The notes under the pieces: generated by a model
Database searches by the model: none
What the model saw: only the letters and a program-made list of their open reading frames with translations
What the model was told of the DNA's origin: nothing
Program-made: the position numbers and the translations under genes
Assembly (NCBI RefSeq): GCF_900199205.1
Contig: NZ_OBMJ01000001.1
Coordinates: forward strand, 4,095,001-4,159,000
Direction of reading: 5' to 3'
DNA from: Streptomyces sp. 1331.2
GTDB lineage: Bacteria > Actinomycetota > Actinomycetes > Streptomycetales > Streptomycetaceae
Length of the DNA stretch: 64,000 bases
Shown here: in pieces, positions 56,196-64,000 of the stretch
How positions within the stretch are numbered: the stretch's first letter is position 1
How the letters are laid out: each line of letters begins with the position of its first letter

Positions 56196-58646
56196 ATGAC
56201 CACCGACATCTGGGCCTGGGTGCGCGACGCGCACCGGCAGCTGGTCGAGTCCGGCCACCACCGGCTGGCCGACGCCATCATCGAGCTGCCCGAGCACGCC
56301 ACCGAGGGGCACAACGAGCAGCTGGACGCGCTCTACCCGGAGGCGGTCGCCGCCGCGCGCTCGCTCGGCCTGCCCTGGGTCGAGGTCTACCTGCGGCACT
56401 GGCGGATGCAGAACCTGCTGAACAAGCGCCAGCAGGGCGAGTCGGTGATGTCCGAGGTGGTCGACCTGCTGGACTTCGCGCACCGCGAGGAGACGGCCGG
56501 CTGCCCGCAGTCCGTCTGCGTGGTGCAGGACTTCGCGATCTGTCACGCCCGGGTCGACGGGCCCGGGTACGTGACCGAGCGGCTGGAGGTGGTCGGCGAG
56601 ACGCTCGACCGGATCGACCCGGGCCGCGCCTGCTACGACTGTCTCTCCCGCGAGTACTCCGACGCCCTGGAGGACGACGGCCGCCCGGCCGAGGCGCTCG
56701 ACCACCTGGACACGGCTGCCAACCGGATGCGGACGGCGGGCCAGCGGGTCTCGCTCCGCTTCCAGCAGGCCCGGGCCGGCACCCTGCACCTGCTGGGCCG
56801 GCACGAGGAGGTGCTGGAGCTGCTGGAGACGGCCGAGCGGGCCGAACAGGCCCAGGGCCACCAGCTGGACGAGCGCGACCAGCGCTGGGGCGCCCTGCTG
56901 CGGGCCCGCGCGCTCGCCGCGCTCGGGCGGACGGAGGAGGCGCTGGCCCTGCTCCCGTCCCGCTCCGAGGCCGAGCACCACGCCGACCTGCGGCCCACCT
57001 GGACGCAGACGGTCGAGCTGCTGGTCGCGGCCGGTGCCTGGGAGAACGACGCCGAGCTGGGCGCCGTCCTGGCCGGCTGGGTCGGCTACCTGGACGGCGT
57101 CGGCGCACACCGCCCCTGCGTGGACCTGCTGCTGGCGGCGGGTCGGCTCGCGCTCGCCCGCGGCGCCCGCACGGTGGCGCTCACGCTCGCCGCGACGGGG
57201 GAGCGTAAGCTCACCCGACTGCGTCGCACCGACGGCGTGTCACAGGAGGTCGCGGCCCTGCGCGCGGCCGCCGAGGCACTGCCGCAGCCCGAGCTGCCCG
57301 TCCCGCCGGGCGAGCTGACGGCACACCTGGCCGAGGCCGGGGTGCCCTTCGAGACCGGCGCCGACCTGCTCTCCGTCGCCCTGGACCGGTACCGGGGTGA
57401 GCAGGCCGGCGCCACCGAGCTCGCCGTGCTGCTGGCCACCGTGCTGGGCGGCCTCGGCCACGCCCGGGCCGCCGCCGACCTGCTCTGGCAGCGGCTGGAC
57501 GCCGACCCGGAGAACGGCGAGCTGACCGGCACGCTCGGCGAGATGCTGATCCAGGCCCGGGACGCCGAGGGCGTGCGCCGCCTCGCCGACCGGACGGCCG
57601 TCGGCGCGCCGGCCGAGGCGCACTGGATACGCGCCCGCTGGGCCGCCGCCGAGGGCCGCTGGGCCGAGGTGCTGGAGCAGTGCCAGGCGATCCTGGCGCT
57701 GGACGACGAGGTGCTCAACACCCGCCGCCTCGCCGCCCGTGCCGCCACCGAGCTGGGCGACCACGCCACCGCCCAGCGGCTCTACCAGGAGCTGCTGGAA
57801 CGCGCGCTGCCCGCCGCGGACTCCGCGGAGGATGCGGATGGCACGTCGGTGGACTCCTCGGATCCCTCGGACTCCTCGGACTCCTCGGACTCGTCGGACT
57901 CCTCGGACTCGTCGGACTTCTCGGAGGACGACCACCGCAGGGTCCAGGAGCCCGATCTCTGGCACCTGATCACCGCTGCCAGCGCCAACCGGGACTGGGC
58001 CGCGGTCCGTTCGGCCGGCGCGCTGCTCGGCATCGAGTTCGACGAGCCCGAGGGCCCGGTGGACGAGGAGTGGCAGCTGATCACCGTCCGCGCCGCCCGT
58101 ACCAACGGCGCCACGGCCGACCTGCCCGCCCTGCGGACCGGCCCGGCCACCGCCCGCATCCTGCCGGTGCTCGGCGACGACCTGACGCTCAACCACGGCG
58201 ACGTGGTGGTCTTCGCCCCGGCGCTGCTGGAGCAGCCGCCGGGGGACGAGGCCCCCGAGGCCGAGCGGGTGCGCTGGCGCCCGGTGTTCGAGATGCTCAC
58301 CCTGCTCGACCCGGCCGGGTACACCACCTACTGGATCGACGGCTGCTGGCCCGGCGACGAGGCCTGGGGCACTCTGCGCGAGGAGCTGCAGAAGGCCGGG
58401 TTCGCGGTCTGGGCCTACAGCGGGGAGCAGTACCGGGTCACCGACCCGGCCGACGAGGACGAGACGCTGCCCGGGATCTACGCGGCCCTCGGGGTGCCGC
58501 CGACCGCCTCGGCGGCCGAGGCCGACGCCCTGCTGCACCGGCTGACCGGCGCTTGGCAGCACCCGCTCGCCTGGCCGGCCCTGGCCGAGGCGGCCGGTGC
58601 GGACCTCGCCCGGCACGAGGAGATCGTCGAGCGCTACGGGCTCTGA
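56196..58646 (+). CDS. Tetratricopeptide-repeat protein, partner of the HSP90-family protein
   Basis: 816 residues, soluble. Helical TPR-like repeats fill residues about 20-540 (for example SDALEDDGRPAEALDHLDTAAN, LLRARALAALGRTEEALALL, ATVLGGLGHARAAADLLWQRL, ARAATELGDHATAQRLYQELL). A Ser/Asp run of SSD repeats (57850-57930) is a flexible linker. The C-terminal 230 residues include VLGDDLTLNHGDVVVFAPALLE and a helical end GIYAALGVPPTASAAEADALL. The TPR part could read the HSP90-family protein's state; the C-terminal domain is unrecognised. Confidence 0.85.
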   Translation: MTTDIWAWVRDAHRQLVESGHHRLADAIIELPEHATEGHNEQLDALYPEAVAAARSLGLPWVEVYLRHWRMQNLLNKRQQGESVMSEVVDLLDFAHREETAGCPQSVCVVQDFAICHARVDGPGYVTERLEVVGETLDRIDPGRACYDCLSREYSDALEDDGRPAEALDHLDTAANRMRTAGQRVSLRFQQARAGTLHLLGRHEEVLELLETAERAEQAQGHQLDERDQRWGALLRARALAALGRTEEALALLPSRSEAEHHADLRPTWTQTVELLVAAGAWENDAELGAVLAGWVGYLDGVGAHRPCVDLLLAAGRLALARGARTVALTLAATGERKLTRLRRTDGVSQEVAALRAAAEALPQPELPVPPGELTAHLAEAGVPFETGADLLSVALDRYRGEQAGATELAVLLATVLGGLGHARAAADLLWQRLDADPENGELTGTLGEMLIQARDAEGVRRLADRTAVGAPAEAHWIRARWAAAEGRWAEVLEQCQAILALDDEVLNTRRLAARAATELGDHATAQRLYQELLERALPAADSAEDADGTSVDSSDPSDSSDSSDSSDSSDSSDFSEDDHRRVQEPDLWHLITAASANRDWAAVRSAGALLGIEFDEPEGPVDEEWQLITVRAARTNGATADLPALRTGPATARILPVLGDDLTLNHGDVVVFAPALLEQPPGDEAPEAERVRWRPVFEMLTLLDPAGYTTYWIDGCWPGDEAWGTLREELQKAGFAVWAYSGEQYRVTDPADEDETLPGIYAALGVPPTASAAEADALLHRLTGAWQHPLAWPALAEAAGADLARHEEIVERYGL

Positions 58647-58690
58647 CCGGCTGCTGACCGGCTCGCGGCCAACTCCTGACCGGCTCATGA
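58647..58690 (+). repeat. TGACCGGCT repeats after the TPR gene
   Basis: TGACCGGCT occurs four times directly after the stop codon, three of them as TGACCGGCTC/TGACCGGCTG. Short 3'-end expansion. Confidence 0.6.
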
Positions 58691-58780
58691 CCGGCTCCGC
58701 ACGACCACCGGCCCCGGCGGGCCGCCCCTCCCGGGGCCCGCCGGGGCCGTGCGCGTCCGGGAACCATCCGGCCCCCGACC

Positions 58781-58820
58781 GAGTCTTTGGCAATGCTTTA
58801 CCCTTTCATTGCCAAGACTC
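58781..58820 (+). promoter_or_regulatory. AT-rich inverted repeat upstream of dedA-like gene
   Basis: GAGTCTTTGGCAATG (58781-58795) pairs with CATTGCCAAGACTC (58807-58820); one T is bulged and the loop is CTTTACCCTTT. It ends 22 bp before the GTG. Operator or leader hairpin. Confidence 0.6.
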
Positions 58821-58842
58821 GACCCCCGGGAGTGCCCGCACC

Positions 58843-59496
58843 GTGACCAGCCTCGCCCTCGGGCCGTCCTGGCTCGATCCGACCACCCTGATCTCCACCT
58901 TCGGCCTGTTCGGCATCCTGGCCGTCGTCTTCGCCGAATCCGGCCTGCTGATCGGCTTCTTCCTGCCCGGCGACTCGCTGCTGTTCACCACCGGCCTGCT
59001 GGTGGCCGGCGGCACCTACCTGCACCAGCCGCTCTGGCTGGTCTGCGCGCTGATCGTGGCCGCCGCGGTGGCGGGGGACCAGGTCGGCTACCTCTTCGGC
59101 CGCAAGGTCGGGCCGGGTCTCTTCCGCCGTCCCGACTCCCGGGTCTTCAAGCAGGAGAACGTCGAGAAGGCCGCGGCCTTCTTCGAACGGCACGGGCCCA
59201 AGGCGATCGTGCTGGCCCGCTTCGTGCCGATCGTGCGCACCTTCACCCCGATCGTCGCCGGGGTGAGCAGGATGAACTACCGCAGCTTCGTGGTCTTCAA
59301 CGTGGTCGGCGGCGTGCTGTGGGGCGGCGGGGTCACCGTGCTCGGCTACTTCCTGGGGCAGATCCCGTTCGTCCGGGACAACATCGAGGCCATCCTGGTC
59401 GGCATCGTGCTGGTCTCGGTGGTCCCGGTGGCGGTGGAGCTGCTGCGGGCCCGCCGGTCCGGCTCGGCCCGGGCCGCCGGCCACCGCGCCGGGTAG
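58843..59496 (+). CDS. DedA/SNARE-associated family membrane protein
   Basis: 217 residues from a GTG (MTSLALGPSWLDPTTLIST). DedA signatures: VVFAESGLLIGFFLPGDSLL, GDQVGYLFGRKVGP, FERHGPKAIVLARFVPIVRTFTPIVAGVSRMNYR (the F..R..P.R....AG motif) and a last segment after GGVLWGGGVTVLGYFLG. DedA proteins are thought to flip phospholipid or undecaprenyl phosphate carriers. An AT-rich inverted repeat just upstream may regulate it. Confidence 0.93.
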   Translation: MTSLALGPSWLDPTTLISTFGLFGILAVVFAESGLLIGFFLPGDSLLFTTGLLVAGGTYLHQPLWLVCALIVAAAVAGDQVGYLFGRKVGPGLFRRPDSRVFKQENVEKAAAFFERHGPKAIVLARFVPIVRTFTPIVAGVSRMNYRSFVVFNVVGGVLWGGGVTVLGYFLGQIPFVRDNIEAILVGIVLVSVVPVAVELLRARRSGSARAAGHRAG

Positions 59497-59526
59497 CCGC
59501 CCGCCACCGCGCCGGGTAGCCGCCCG
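59481..59526 (+). repeat. 23-bp tandem repeat over the dedA-like stop codon
   Basis: Two exact 23-bp units beginning CCACCGCGCCGGGTAG (and a third partial) include the TAG stop, so the stop codon and its context are duplicated. Confidence 0.8.
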
Positions 59527-59664
59527 CCACCGCCCCCGCCACCCAGGCTGCGCGCCGTCGCGTACCTGGACGTCCCGTACATGTGCGTCCGGCTGTTCGA
59601 TCAGGCAAGGTGTACCCGAGATCGAGCGGTGGCCGGCGGCCACCAGGGGCGGCAAGGAGCGGAA

Positions 59665-61530
59665 GTGCCTAAGCGGGGCCGACCGGGTGCGGGCAAGCGG
59701 GCGAGGGGAGGCCGGGCGGCGGGGCAGCCGCGGCGGACACCCCCGAAGCCGGTGCACCCCGCCGACGCCCCGCCCACCGAGGGCCTGCTCGGCCACCCGG
59801 CCCCGCCCGTCGAGCCCACCATCGTGGTCCCGCTCGCCCCGCCCGTCCCGGAGACCAGGGGCCTGCTGGCACCCGAGCACGAGCCGCACCCCGAGCCGGC
59901 CGTCGAGCCGCACCCCGTCGAGCCGCACCCCGAGCTGACCGTCGAGACGCGCCTGCCGGGTGCGGCTGCGGCGGCTCCCGAGGACGCCCGCCCGGCCCGG
60001 CGCCGCTCGGTCGCCGAGGACACCCTCACCCCCGAGGAGTGGCGGGCAGCCGGCTACACCCCGCCGACCGGCATCCCGATCCCGGAGCTGACCGCCGGCG
60101 CTCCCGGCGAGGCGCCCTGGCCGGACCGGATGCGCACGCTGCTGCGCACCCCGATGTCCGAGCGCCCCTCCTTCGAGCGGACCGCCCGCGAACTGCACCC
60201 CTCCGCGGGCGCCACCCGCAACGTGCCCCGCATCCTCGACCTGACCCTGCGCATCGGCGAGCTGCTGCTGGCCAGCGGCGAGGCCGCCGAGGACGTCGAG
60301 GCGGCGATGCTCGGCATCGCGCACGCCTACCGGCTGGACCGCTGCGAGCCGCAGGTCACCTTCACCCTGATCGGCATCTCGCACCAGCCCTCGCTGGTCG
60401 AGCCGCCGGTCACCGCCGACCGCGTGGTGCGCCGGCGCACCTCCGACTACACCCGGCTGAACGCGGTGTACGTGCTGGTCGCGGACATCACCGCGGAGCG
60501 GGTGTCGGTCAACGACGCCTACCGCCGGCTCGCCCTGATCCGCCGCAACCGGCACCCGTACCCGGCCTGGTTCCTCGCCCTGACCACCGGTCTGCTGGCC
60601 GGCGCGGCGACCTTCCTGGTCGGCGGGCGGGCCGACGACAAGGCCTGGCTGGTCTTCGGCAGCGCCTTCGTGGCGGCCGTGCTGGGCGACCGGCTGGCCT
60701 CCGCGCTGGCCAAGCGCCGGCTGCCGGAGTTCTACCAGTTCGTGGCGGCCGCGATGCCGGCCGCGGCCTCCGGGATCATCCTCTCCTTCAACGACTGGGG
60801 CCTGCGCGGCTCGGTCGTGATCACCGGCGGTCTGTTCGCCCTGTTGCCCGGGCGCGCCCTGGTCGCGGCCGTGCAGGACGGCCTGACCGGCTTCTACATC
60901 ACCGCCGCGGCCCGGCTGCTGGAAGTGATCTACCTGGTCGCGGGCATCGTGATAGGCGTGATGGTGATCCTCTACCTGGGCGTCGGCTTCGAGGCGAAGC
61001 TGAAGCCGGACGAGAGCCTGGTGGGGATCAGCTACCCGCCGGTCCAGATGGTCGCCGCGATGCTGCTGACCCTGGCCTTCGCGACGCTGCTGCAGACCGA
61101 CCGCCGCACGCTCGCCCTGGTCACGGTCAACAGCGGCATCGGCTGGGCCAGCTACGGCGCGCTGGTCCACAACGCGGGCGTCAACCCGATCGCGGCCACC
61201 GGCGTGGCGGCCGGCCTGGTCGGCCTCTTCGGCCAGCTGATGGCCCGCTACCGCAACGACTCGGCGCTGCCGTACGTGACCGCCGCGATCGGCCCGCTGA
61301 TGCCGGGTTCGGCGCTCTACCTCGGGATGCTCGCCTTCGCCCAGGGGCACTCCAGCGCCGGCCTGGTGTCGGTCTTCCGGGCGGCGGCGATCGCCATGGC
61401 GTTGGCGGTCGGGGTGAACCTCGGTGGGGAGATCGCCCGGCTGTTTCTGAAGCTGCCGGTCGGCGCCGAGCTCCCCTCGCTCTACCCGGCGGTGCCGCGC
61501 CGGGCGGCCAAGCGCACCCGAGGGTTCTGA
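59665..61530 (+). CDS. Threonine/serine exporter-like protein (ThrE family) with long Pro-rich N-terminus
   Basis: 621 residues from a GTG with AAGGAG 6 nt upstream; an ATG at 59581 would add 28 unsupported residues. Residues 1-130 are Pro/Ala/Glu/His-rich with PHPEP-type repeats. Then the ThrE cytosolic domain (RILDLTLRIGELLLASGEAAEDVEAAMLGIAHAY, DYTRLNAVYVLVADI, VNDAYRRLALI) and about ten membrane segments in two blocks (ThrE and ThrE_2). Corynebacterial ThrE exports threonine and serine; the same substrate is likely here. Confidence 0.9.
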   Translation: MPKRGRPGAGKRARGGRAAGQPRRTPPKPVHPADAPPTEGLLGHPAPPVEPTIVVPLAPPVPETRGLLAPEHEPHPEPAVEPHPVEPHPELTVETRLPGAAAAAPEDARPARRRSVAEDTLTPEEWRAAGYTPPTGIPIPELTAGAPGEAPWPDRMRTLLRTPMSERPSFERTARELHPSAGATRNVPRILDLTLRIGELLLASGEAAEDVEAAMLGIAHAYRLDRCEPQVTFTLIGISHQPSLVEPPVTADRVVRRRTSDYTRLNAVYVLVADITAERVSVNDAYRRLALIRRNRHPYPAWFLALTTGLLAGAATFLVGGRADDKAWLVFGSAFVAAVLGDRLASALAKRRLPEFYQFVAAAMPAAASGIILSFNDWGLRGSVVITGGLFALLPGRALVAAVQDGLTGFYITAAARLLEVIYLVAGIVIGVMVILYLGVGFEAKLKPDESLVGISYPPVQMVAAMLLTLAFATLLQTDRRTLALVTVNSGIGWASYGALVHNAGVNPIAATGVAAGLVGLFGQLMARYRNDSALPYVTAAIGPLMPGSALYLGMLAFAQGHSSAGLVSVFRAAAIAMALAVGVNLGGEIARLFLKLPVGAELPSLYPAVPRRAAKRTRGF

Positions 61531-61627
61531 CCGCGCGTTGAGCGGTGCGGGAGGCCCCTGGAAACCCCAGGGCTCCCGGCCATGTCGCGGCAGGCCCGAC
61601 GCAGGACCAGGAACGAAGGTAAGACCC

Positions 61628-62710
61628 ATGACCACACTGCTGGACAGCTACCGCGAGCACATCGTCAACGCGCACAAGCAACCGCTGTTCCTGCTGCTGG
61701 TCGGCTTCATCACCTCCTTCGTCTTCATCCGCTTCAGCGTCCGGATGATCCGCGCCCAGGTGCGCTGGTGGCCCGGCAACGTGACGCCCGGCGGGCTGCA
61801 CATCCACCACATGGTGTTCGGCCTGGGCTTCCTGCTGCTCGGCGGCATCGGGGTGTTCGCCACCTACGGCGGTCAGCCGTGGATGGACTGGTTCGGGCTG
61901 GCCTTCGGCATCGGCTGCGGCCTGGTGCTGGACGAGTTCGCGCTGATCCTGCACCTGGACGACGTGTACTGGAGCGAGCAGGGCCGCAAGTCGGTGGACG
62001 CGGTGATCTTCGGGATCCTGTCCACCGCCCTGCTGCTGATCGGGTACGTGCCGCTGGGCGTGGTGCCCGGGGAGGAGACCCGCTGGGGCGTGATCACGGT
62101 GATCTCGGTGAACGCGCTGGCCTCGGTGATCACCCTGCTCAAGGGCAAGGTGTGGACCGGCCTGCTCGGGATCATGGTCCCCGGCCTGTCCTGGATCGGC
62201 GCGATCCGGTTGGCCCGTCCGAGCAGCCCCTGGGCGCGCTGGCGGTACACCACGCGCCCCCGCCGCCGGGCGCGTGCGCTGCGGCGCGAGCGCCTGCTGC
62301 ACCGGCGTGCGGACCGGGCCCGCACCTGGCTGTTCGACCTGATCGCCGGCGCCCCCGACAAGGTGCCCGCCAACCACCCCGCCGCCCACCGGGTGGCCGA
62401 GCGGATGGCCGCCCGGGCCAGCGCCCACCTCGACGCGCACGCCGCCCGGGCGCTGGCCCGCCGCCGGGCCCGGCTGGCCGACCGCCGCTCGGTGGCCGCC
62501 GCCGGGGCGACGCCGCACGCCCCGGCCGGGGAGGGGCCGTCGTACGGGGCCGTGGCAGCCGGTCCGGGCCGCTTCCACCGGGCGCAGCAGCGCCGCCGTA
62601 CGGTCCGGGCCGGGCGCAGCCGCACCTACGCCGTGACCCCGACCGGGCTGGAGCGCCGCCCCGCGCGGCACCCCCGGCTGCGGACGCACACCCCCCGGAT
62701 CCACCGGTAG
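61628..62710 (+). CDS. Integral membrane protein with long basic C-terminus
   Basis: 360 residues from MTTLLDSYREHIVNAHKQPLF (AAGG upstream). Six hydrophobic segments lie within the first 200 residues, with notable polar motifs GGLHIHHMVFGLG and LVLDEFALILHLDDVYW (His and Asp in the membrane; possible metal or proton site). The last 150 residues are Arg-rich (RARALRRERLLHRRADRAR) and probably bind nucleic acid or phospholipid head groups. I know it only as a conserved actinomycete 'integral membrane protein'. Confidence 0.75.
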   Translation: MTTLLDSYREHIVNAHKQPLFLLLVGFITSFVFIRFSVRMIRAQVRWWPGNVTPGGLHIHHMVFGLGFLLLGGIGVFATYGGQPWMDWFGLAFGIGCGLVLDEFALILHLDDVYWSEQGRKSVDAVIFGILSTALLLIGYVPLGVVPGEETRWGVITVISVNALASVITLLKGKVWTGLLGIMVPGLSWIGAIRLARPSSPWARWRYTTRPRRRARALRRERLLHRRADRARTWLFDLIAGAPDKVPANHPAAHRVAERMAARASAHLDAHAARALARRRARLADRRSVAAAGATPHAPAGEGPSYGAVAAGPGRFHRAQQRRRTVRAGRSRTYAVTPTGLERRPARHPRLRTHTPRIHR

Positions 62711-62825
62711 TTCGTCCACCCTGTGCGCCCGGCGGGAGTTGAGCCAGGGTCGGATCATCTGATGGTCACTCGACCGGCGGAGCGCTTTTCGAGGTGTGAG
62801 GGCCGGCGGAATTGAGAACATGGGC

Positions 62826-62850
62826 GTCATGTGACCGTTCTGTCATGTGA
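62826..62850 (+). promoter_or_regulatory. GTCATGTGA direct repeat upstream of the NlpC/P60 gene
   Basis: GTCATGTGA occurs at 62826-62834 and 62842-62850 (16-bp spacing), about 100 bp before the peptidase start. Possible regulator site. I see no ydaO (c-di-AMP) riboswitch here. Confidence 0.4.
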
Positions 62851-62952
62851 TGGGACGAATCGTCGGATTCCCGAGCCGCCCGGCCGCTGCCCGCCCGTGC
62901 GCCGCGCGCCGTCCGCCGCCGTCCCCTCCGGACCCGTCAGATGGGATGTCCC

Positions 62953-64000
62953 GTGGCGCGCAGGTTCCTGCCGACCCTCCTGTTGTCGTTCACCGCCCTG
63001 TTCGGGCTGCTTCCCGCGGCCCAGGCCGCGCCGTCCGCCCCGGCTCCCGGTGAACCTGCCACGGGCGAACCTGCCGCCGGCGGGTCGGCGGCCGGCGGAC
63101 CGACGACCGGCCCCGCCGCGGGGGAGGAGCCGTACCCGAGCACCGAGGAGATCGCCCGCGCCCGCGCCGAGGCCGAGGGCAAGGCCTCCTCGGTCGCCGC
63201 CCTGGAGACCGCGCTCACCGCCGCCCGCACCGAACTGGACCGCGCCGGGCGCGGCGCCGAACAGGCCGTCGAGGCCTACAACGGCGCCCAGCTCACTCTC
63301 ACCCGGGCCCGCGCCGACGAGGACGCCGCCGCGCGCCGCGCCGCCACCGCCGAGGGCGAGCGCTCGGCCGCCGCCGAGGACGCGGCCCGGCTCGCCGCCG
63401 AGACCTACCGCCAGGGCGTGGGCGCCGAACTGTCCGCGCTCAACGCCCTGCTCGGCGCCCACGGCCCGCGCGAAGCCCGCGACCGCGCCACCGCCGTCGG
63501 CCAGGTCAGCGAACGCACCCGGCAGATCCTGGACGCCGCCACCTCCACGGCCGCCACCGCTCGCACCGCCTCCGCCGCCGCCCGCACCGCCACCGAGGCA
63601 GCCGAGAAGGCCGCCGCCGAGGTCGGCGCGGCCCGGGCGAGGGCCGAACAGCGGCTGGCCGCCCAGCAGAGCGAGGTGGCCACCGCCGCCCGGCGCCGCG
63701 AACACCTGCTCGCCGAACTGGCCGCCGCCCGGCACACCACCGTCGAACTGGAACGCCGGCGCCGCGACGCACTGGAGGCGATCGCCGCCCGCGAGGCCGA
63801 GGCCGCCGCCCGCGCCGCCGCCGAACAGGCCGCCCGGGAGGCCGAGGCCGCCGAAGCCGCCAAGGCCGCCGCTGCCGCGCCCCCCGCCCGTCCGTGGTCC
63901 GCCGAGGACGCGGCCGCCGCCGTGGCCTTCGCCAAGTCCAAGATCGGCCTGCCGTACGTCTGGGGCGGCGAGGGCCCGGGCGGCTACGACTGCTCGGGGC
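62953..64000 (+). CDS. NlpC/P60 (C40) peptidoglycan hydrolase, partial
   Basis: 349 residues are visible; the gene runs off the window. GTG start (ARRFLPTLLLSFTALFGLLP; ATG at 62941 is the alternative). Signal peptide with cleavage near AQAA. A coiled-coil region follows (about 60-300, Ala/Glu/Arg-rich, like RipA and other cell-wall hydrolases), then the start of the NlpC/P60 domain: AVAFAKSKIGLPYVWGGEGPG and the catalytic Cys in YDCSG. Cleaves gamma-D-glutamyl-diaminopimelate links in peptidoglycan. Confidence 0.92.
   Translation, partial: MARRFLPTLLLSFTALFGLLPAAQAAPSAPAPGEPATGEPAAGGSAAGGPTTGPAAGEEPYPSTEEIARARAEAEGKASSVAALETALTAARTELDRAGRGAEQAVEAYNGAQLTLTRARADEDAAARRAATAEGERSAAAEDAARLAAETYRQGVGAELSALNALLGAHGPREARDRATAVGQVSERTRQILDAATSTAATARTASAAARTATEAAEKAAAEVGAARARAEQRLAAQQSEVATAARRREHLLAELAAARHTTVELERRRRDALEAIAAREAEAAARAAAEQAAREAEAAEAAKAAAAAPPARPWSAEDAAAAVAFAKSKIGLPYVWGGEGPGGYDCSG

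Noticed and set aside
58798..61635. Open frame of 945 codons on the minus strand
   Set aside because: Antisense to the DedA-like and ThrE-like genes; composition typical of a shadow frame.
62711..62952. ydaO/c-di-AMP riboswitch, common before streptomycete cell-wall hydrolase genes
   Set aside because: The 240-bp leader of the NlpC/P60 gene lacks the conserved blocks I would expect; only a GTCATGTGA repeat is seen.

Overview
The window is chromosomal DNA of a very high-GC, GC3-biased actinomycete. The XRE/DUF5753-DUF397 modules, the RsbW-like ATPase, the ECF sigma factor, the Ser/Thr kinase, the DUF6879 protein and the two-domain TetR protein all point to the Streptomycetaceae (Streptomyces or Kitasatospora). 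That assignment is an inference from gene content, not from a marker gene. I see no rRNA, tRNA, CRISPR array or insertion sequence. The first and last genes are cut by the window edges.

Layout. 1-4.2 kb: an FtsX/LolD-type ABC pair (cut) and an ABC-2 type ATPase/permease pair. 4.3-10.6 kb: two overlapping methyltransferases (TrmH-like, RsmC-like), a small acidic protein, a large membrane protein joining a degenerate kinase-like domain to a flippase-like domain, and a divergent SDR/XRE pair. 10.7-16 kb: small zinc-finger and hypothetical genes, a secreted serine hydrolase, a NUDIX gene, a Clp-N/HTH protein with paired operators, a frameshifted tyrosine phosphatase and a membrane protein. 16.2-24.3 kb: an ECF sigma factor coupled to a single-pass membrane protein, a membrane-anchored protein, a polysaccharide deacetylase-glycosyltransferase fusion, a Ser/Thr kinase and a TrmB/LuxR regulator; this looks like a cell-envelope and signalling block.

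24.4-34.1 kb is the most distinctive part: ten or eleven minus-strand genes, mostly overlapping by 4-26 bp. They encode two GT2 glycosyltransferases, a UbiA enzyme of the decaprenyl-phosphate phosphoribosyltransferase type, an NAD-dependent epimerase, an endonuclease/exonuclease/phosphatase-fold membrane protein, a YbhN-type flippase-like protein, an aldo/keto reductase, a metallo-beta-lactamase-fold/Rieske protein that resembles CMP-sialic acid hydroxylase in architecture, a small protein and a possible 23-residue peptide. I read it as a lipid-linked glycan pathway of unknown product.

34.4-45.3 kb: a VOC protein, a two-component system, a small membrane protein, a methyltransferase, then an accessory-looking block: a NUDIX/DUF6879/XRE module whose two putative promoters share a 23-bp motif, and a second XRE module with two DUF397 genes, divergent from an RsbW-like ATPase followed by two tiny coupled genes. 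A potassium channel gene follows. 45.7-53.5 kb: TatA, two methyltransferase genes, a divergent MFS exporter/TetR pair with five 13-bp direct repeats between them, a cupin, and a divergent acyl-CoA dehydrogenase/double-TetR pair. 53.6-64 kb: a small secreted Asn/Gly-rich protein, an HSP90-family gene followed by a TPR gene, DedA, a ThrE-type exporter, a membrane protein and a truncated NlpC/P60 hydrolase.

Three copies of a dispersed palindrome with AGGAAGTCGG/CCGACTTCCT arms sit at 34.8, 38.3 and 42.4 kb. Many intergenic regions hold strong hairpins without T-runs, as is usual for streptomycete terminators.
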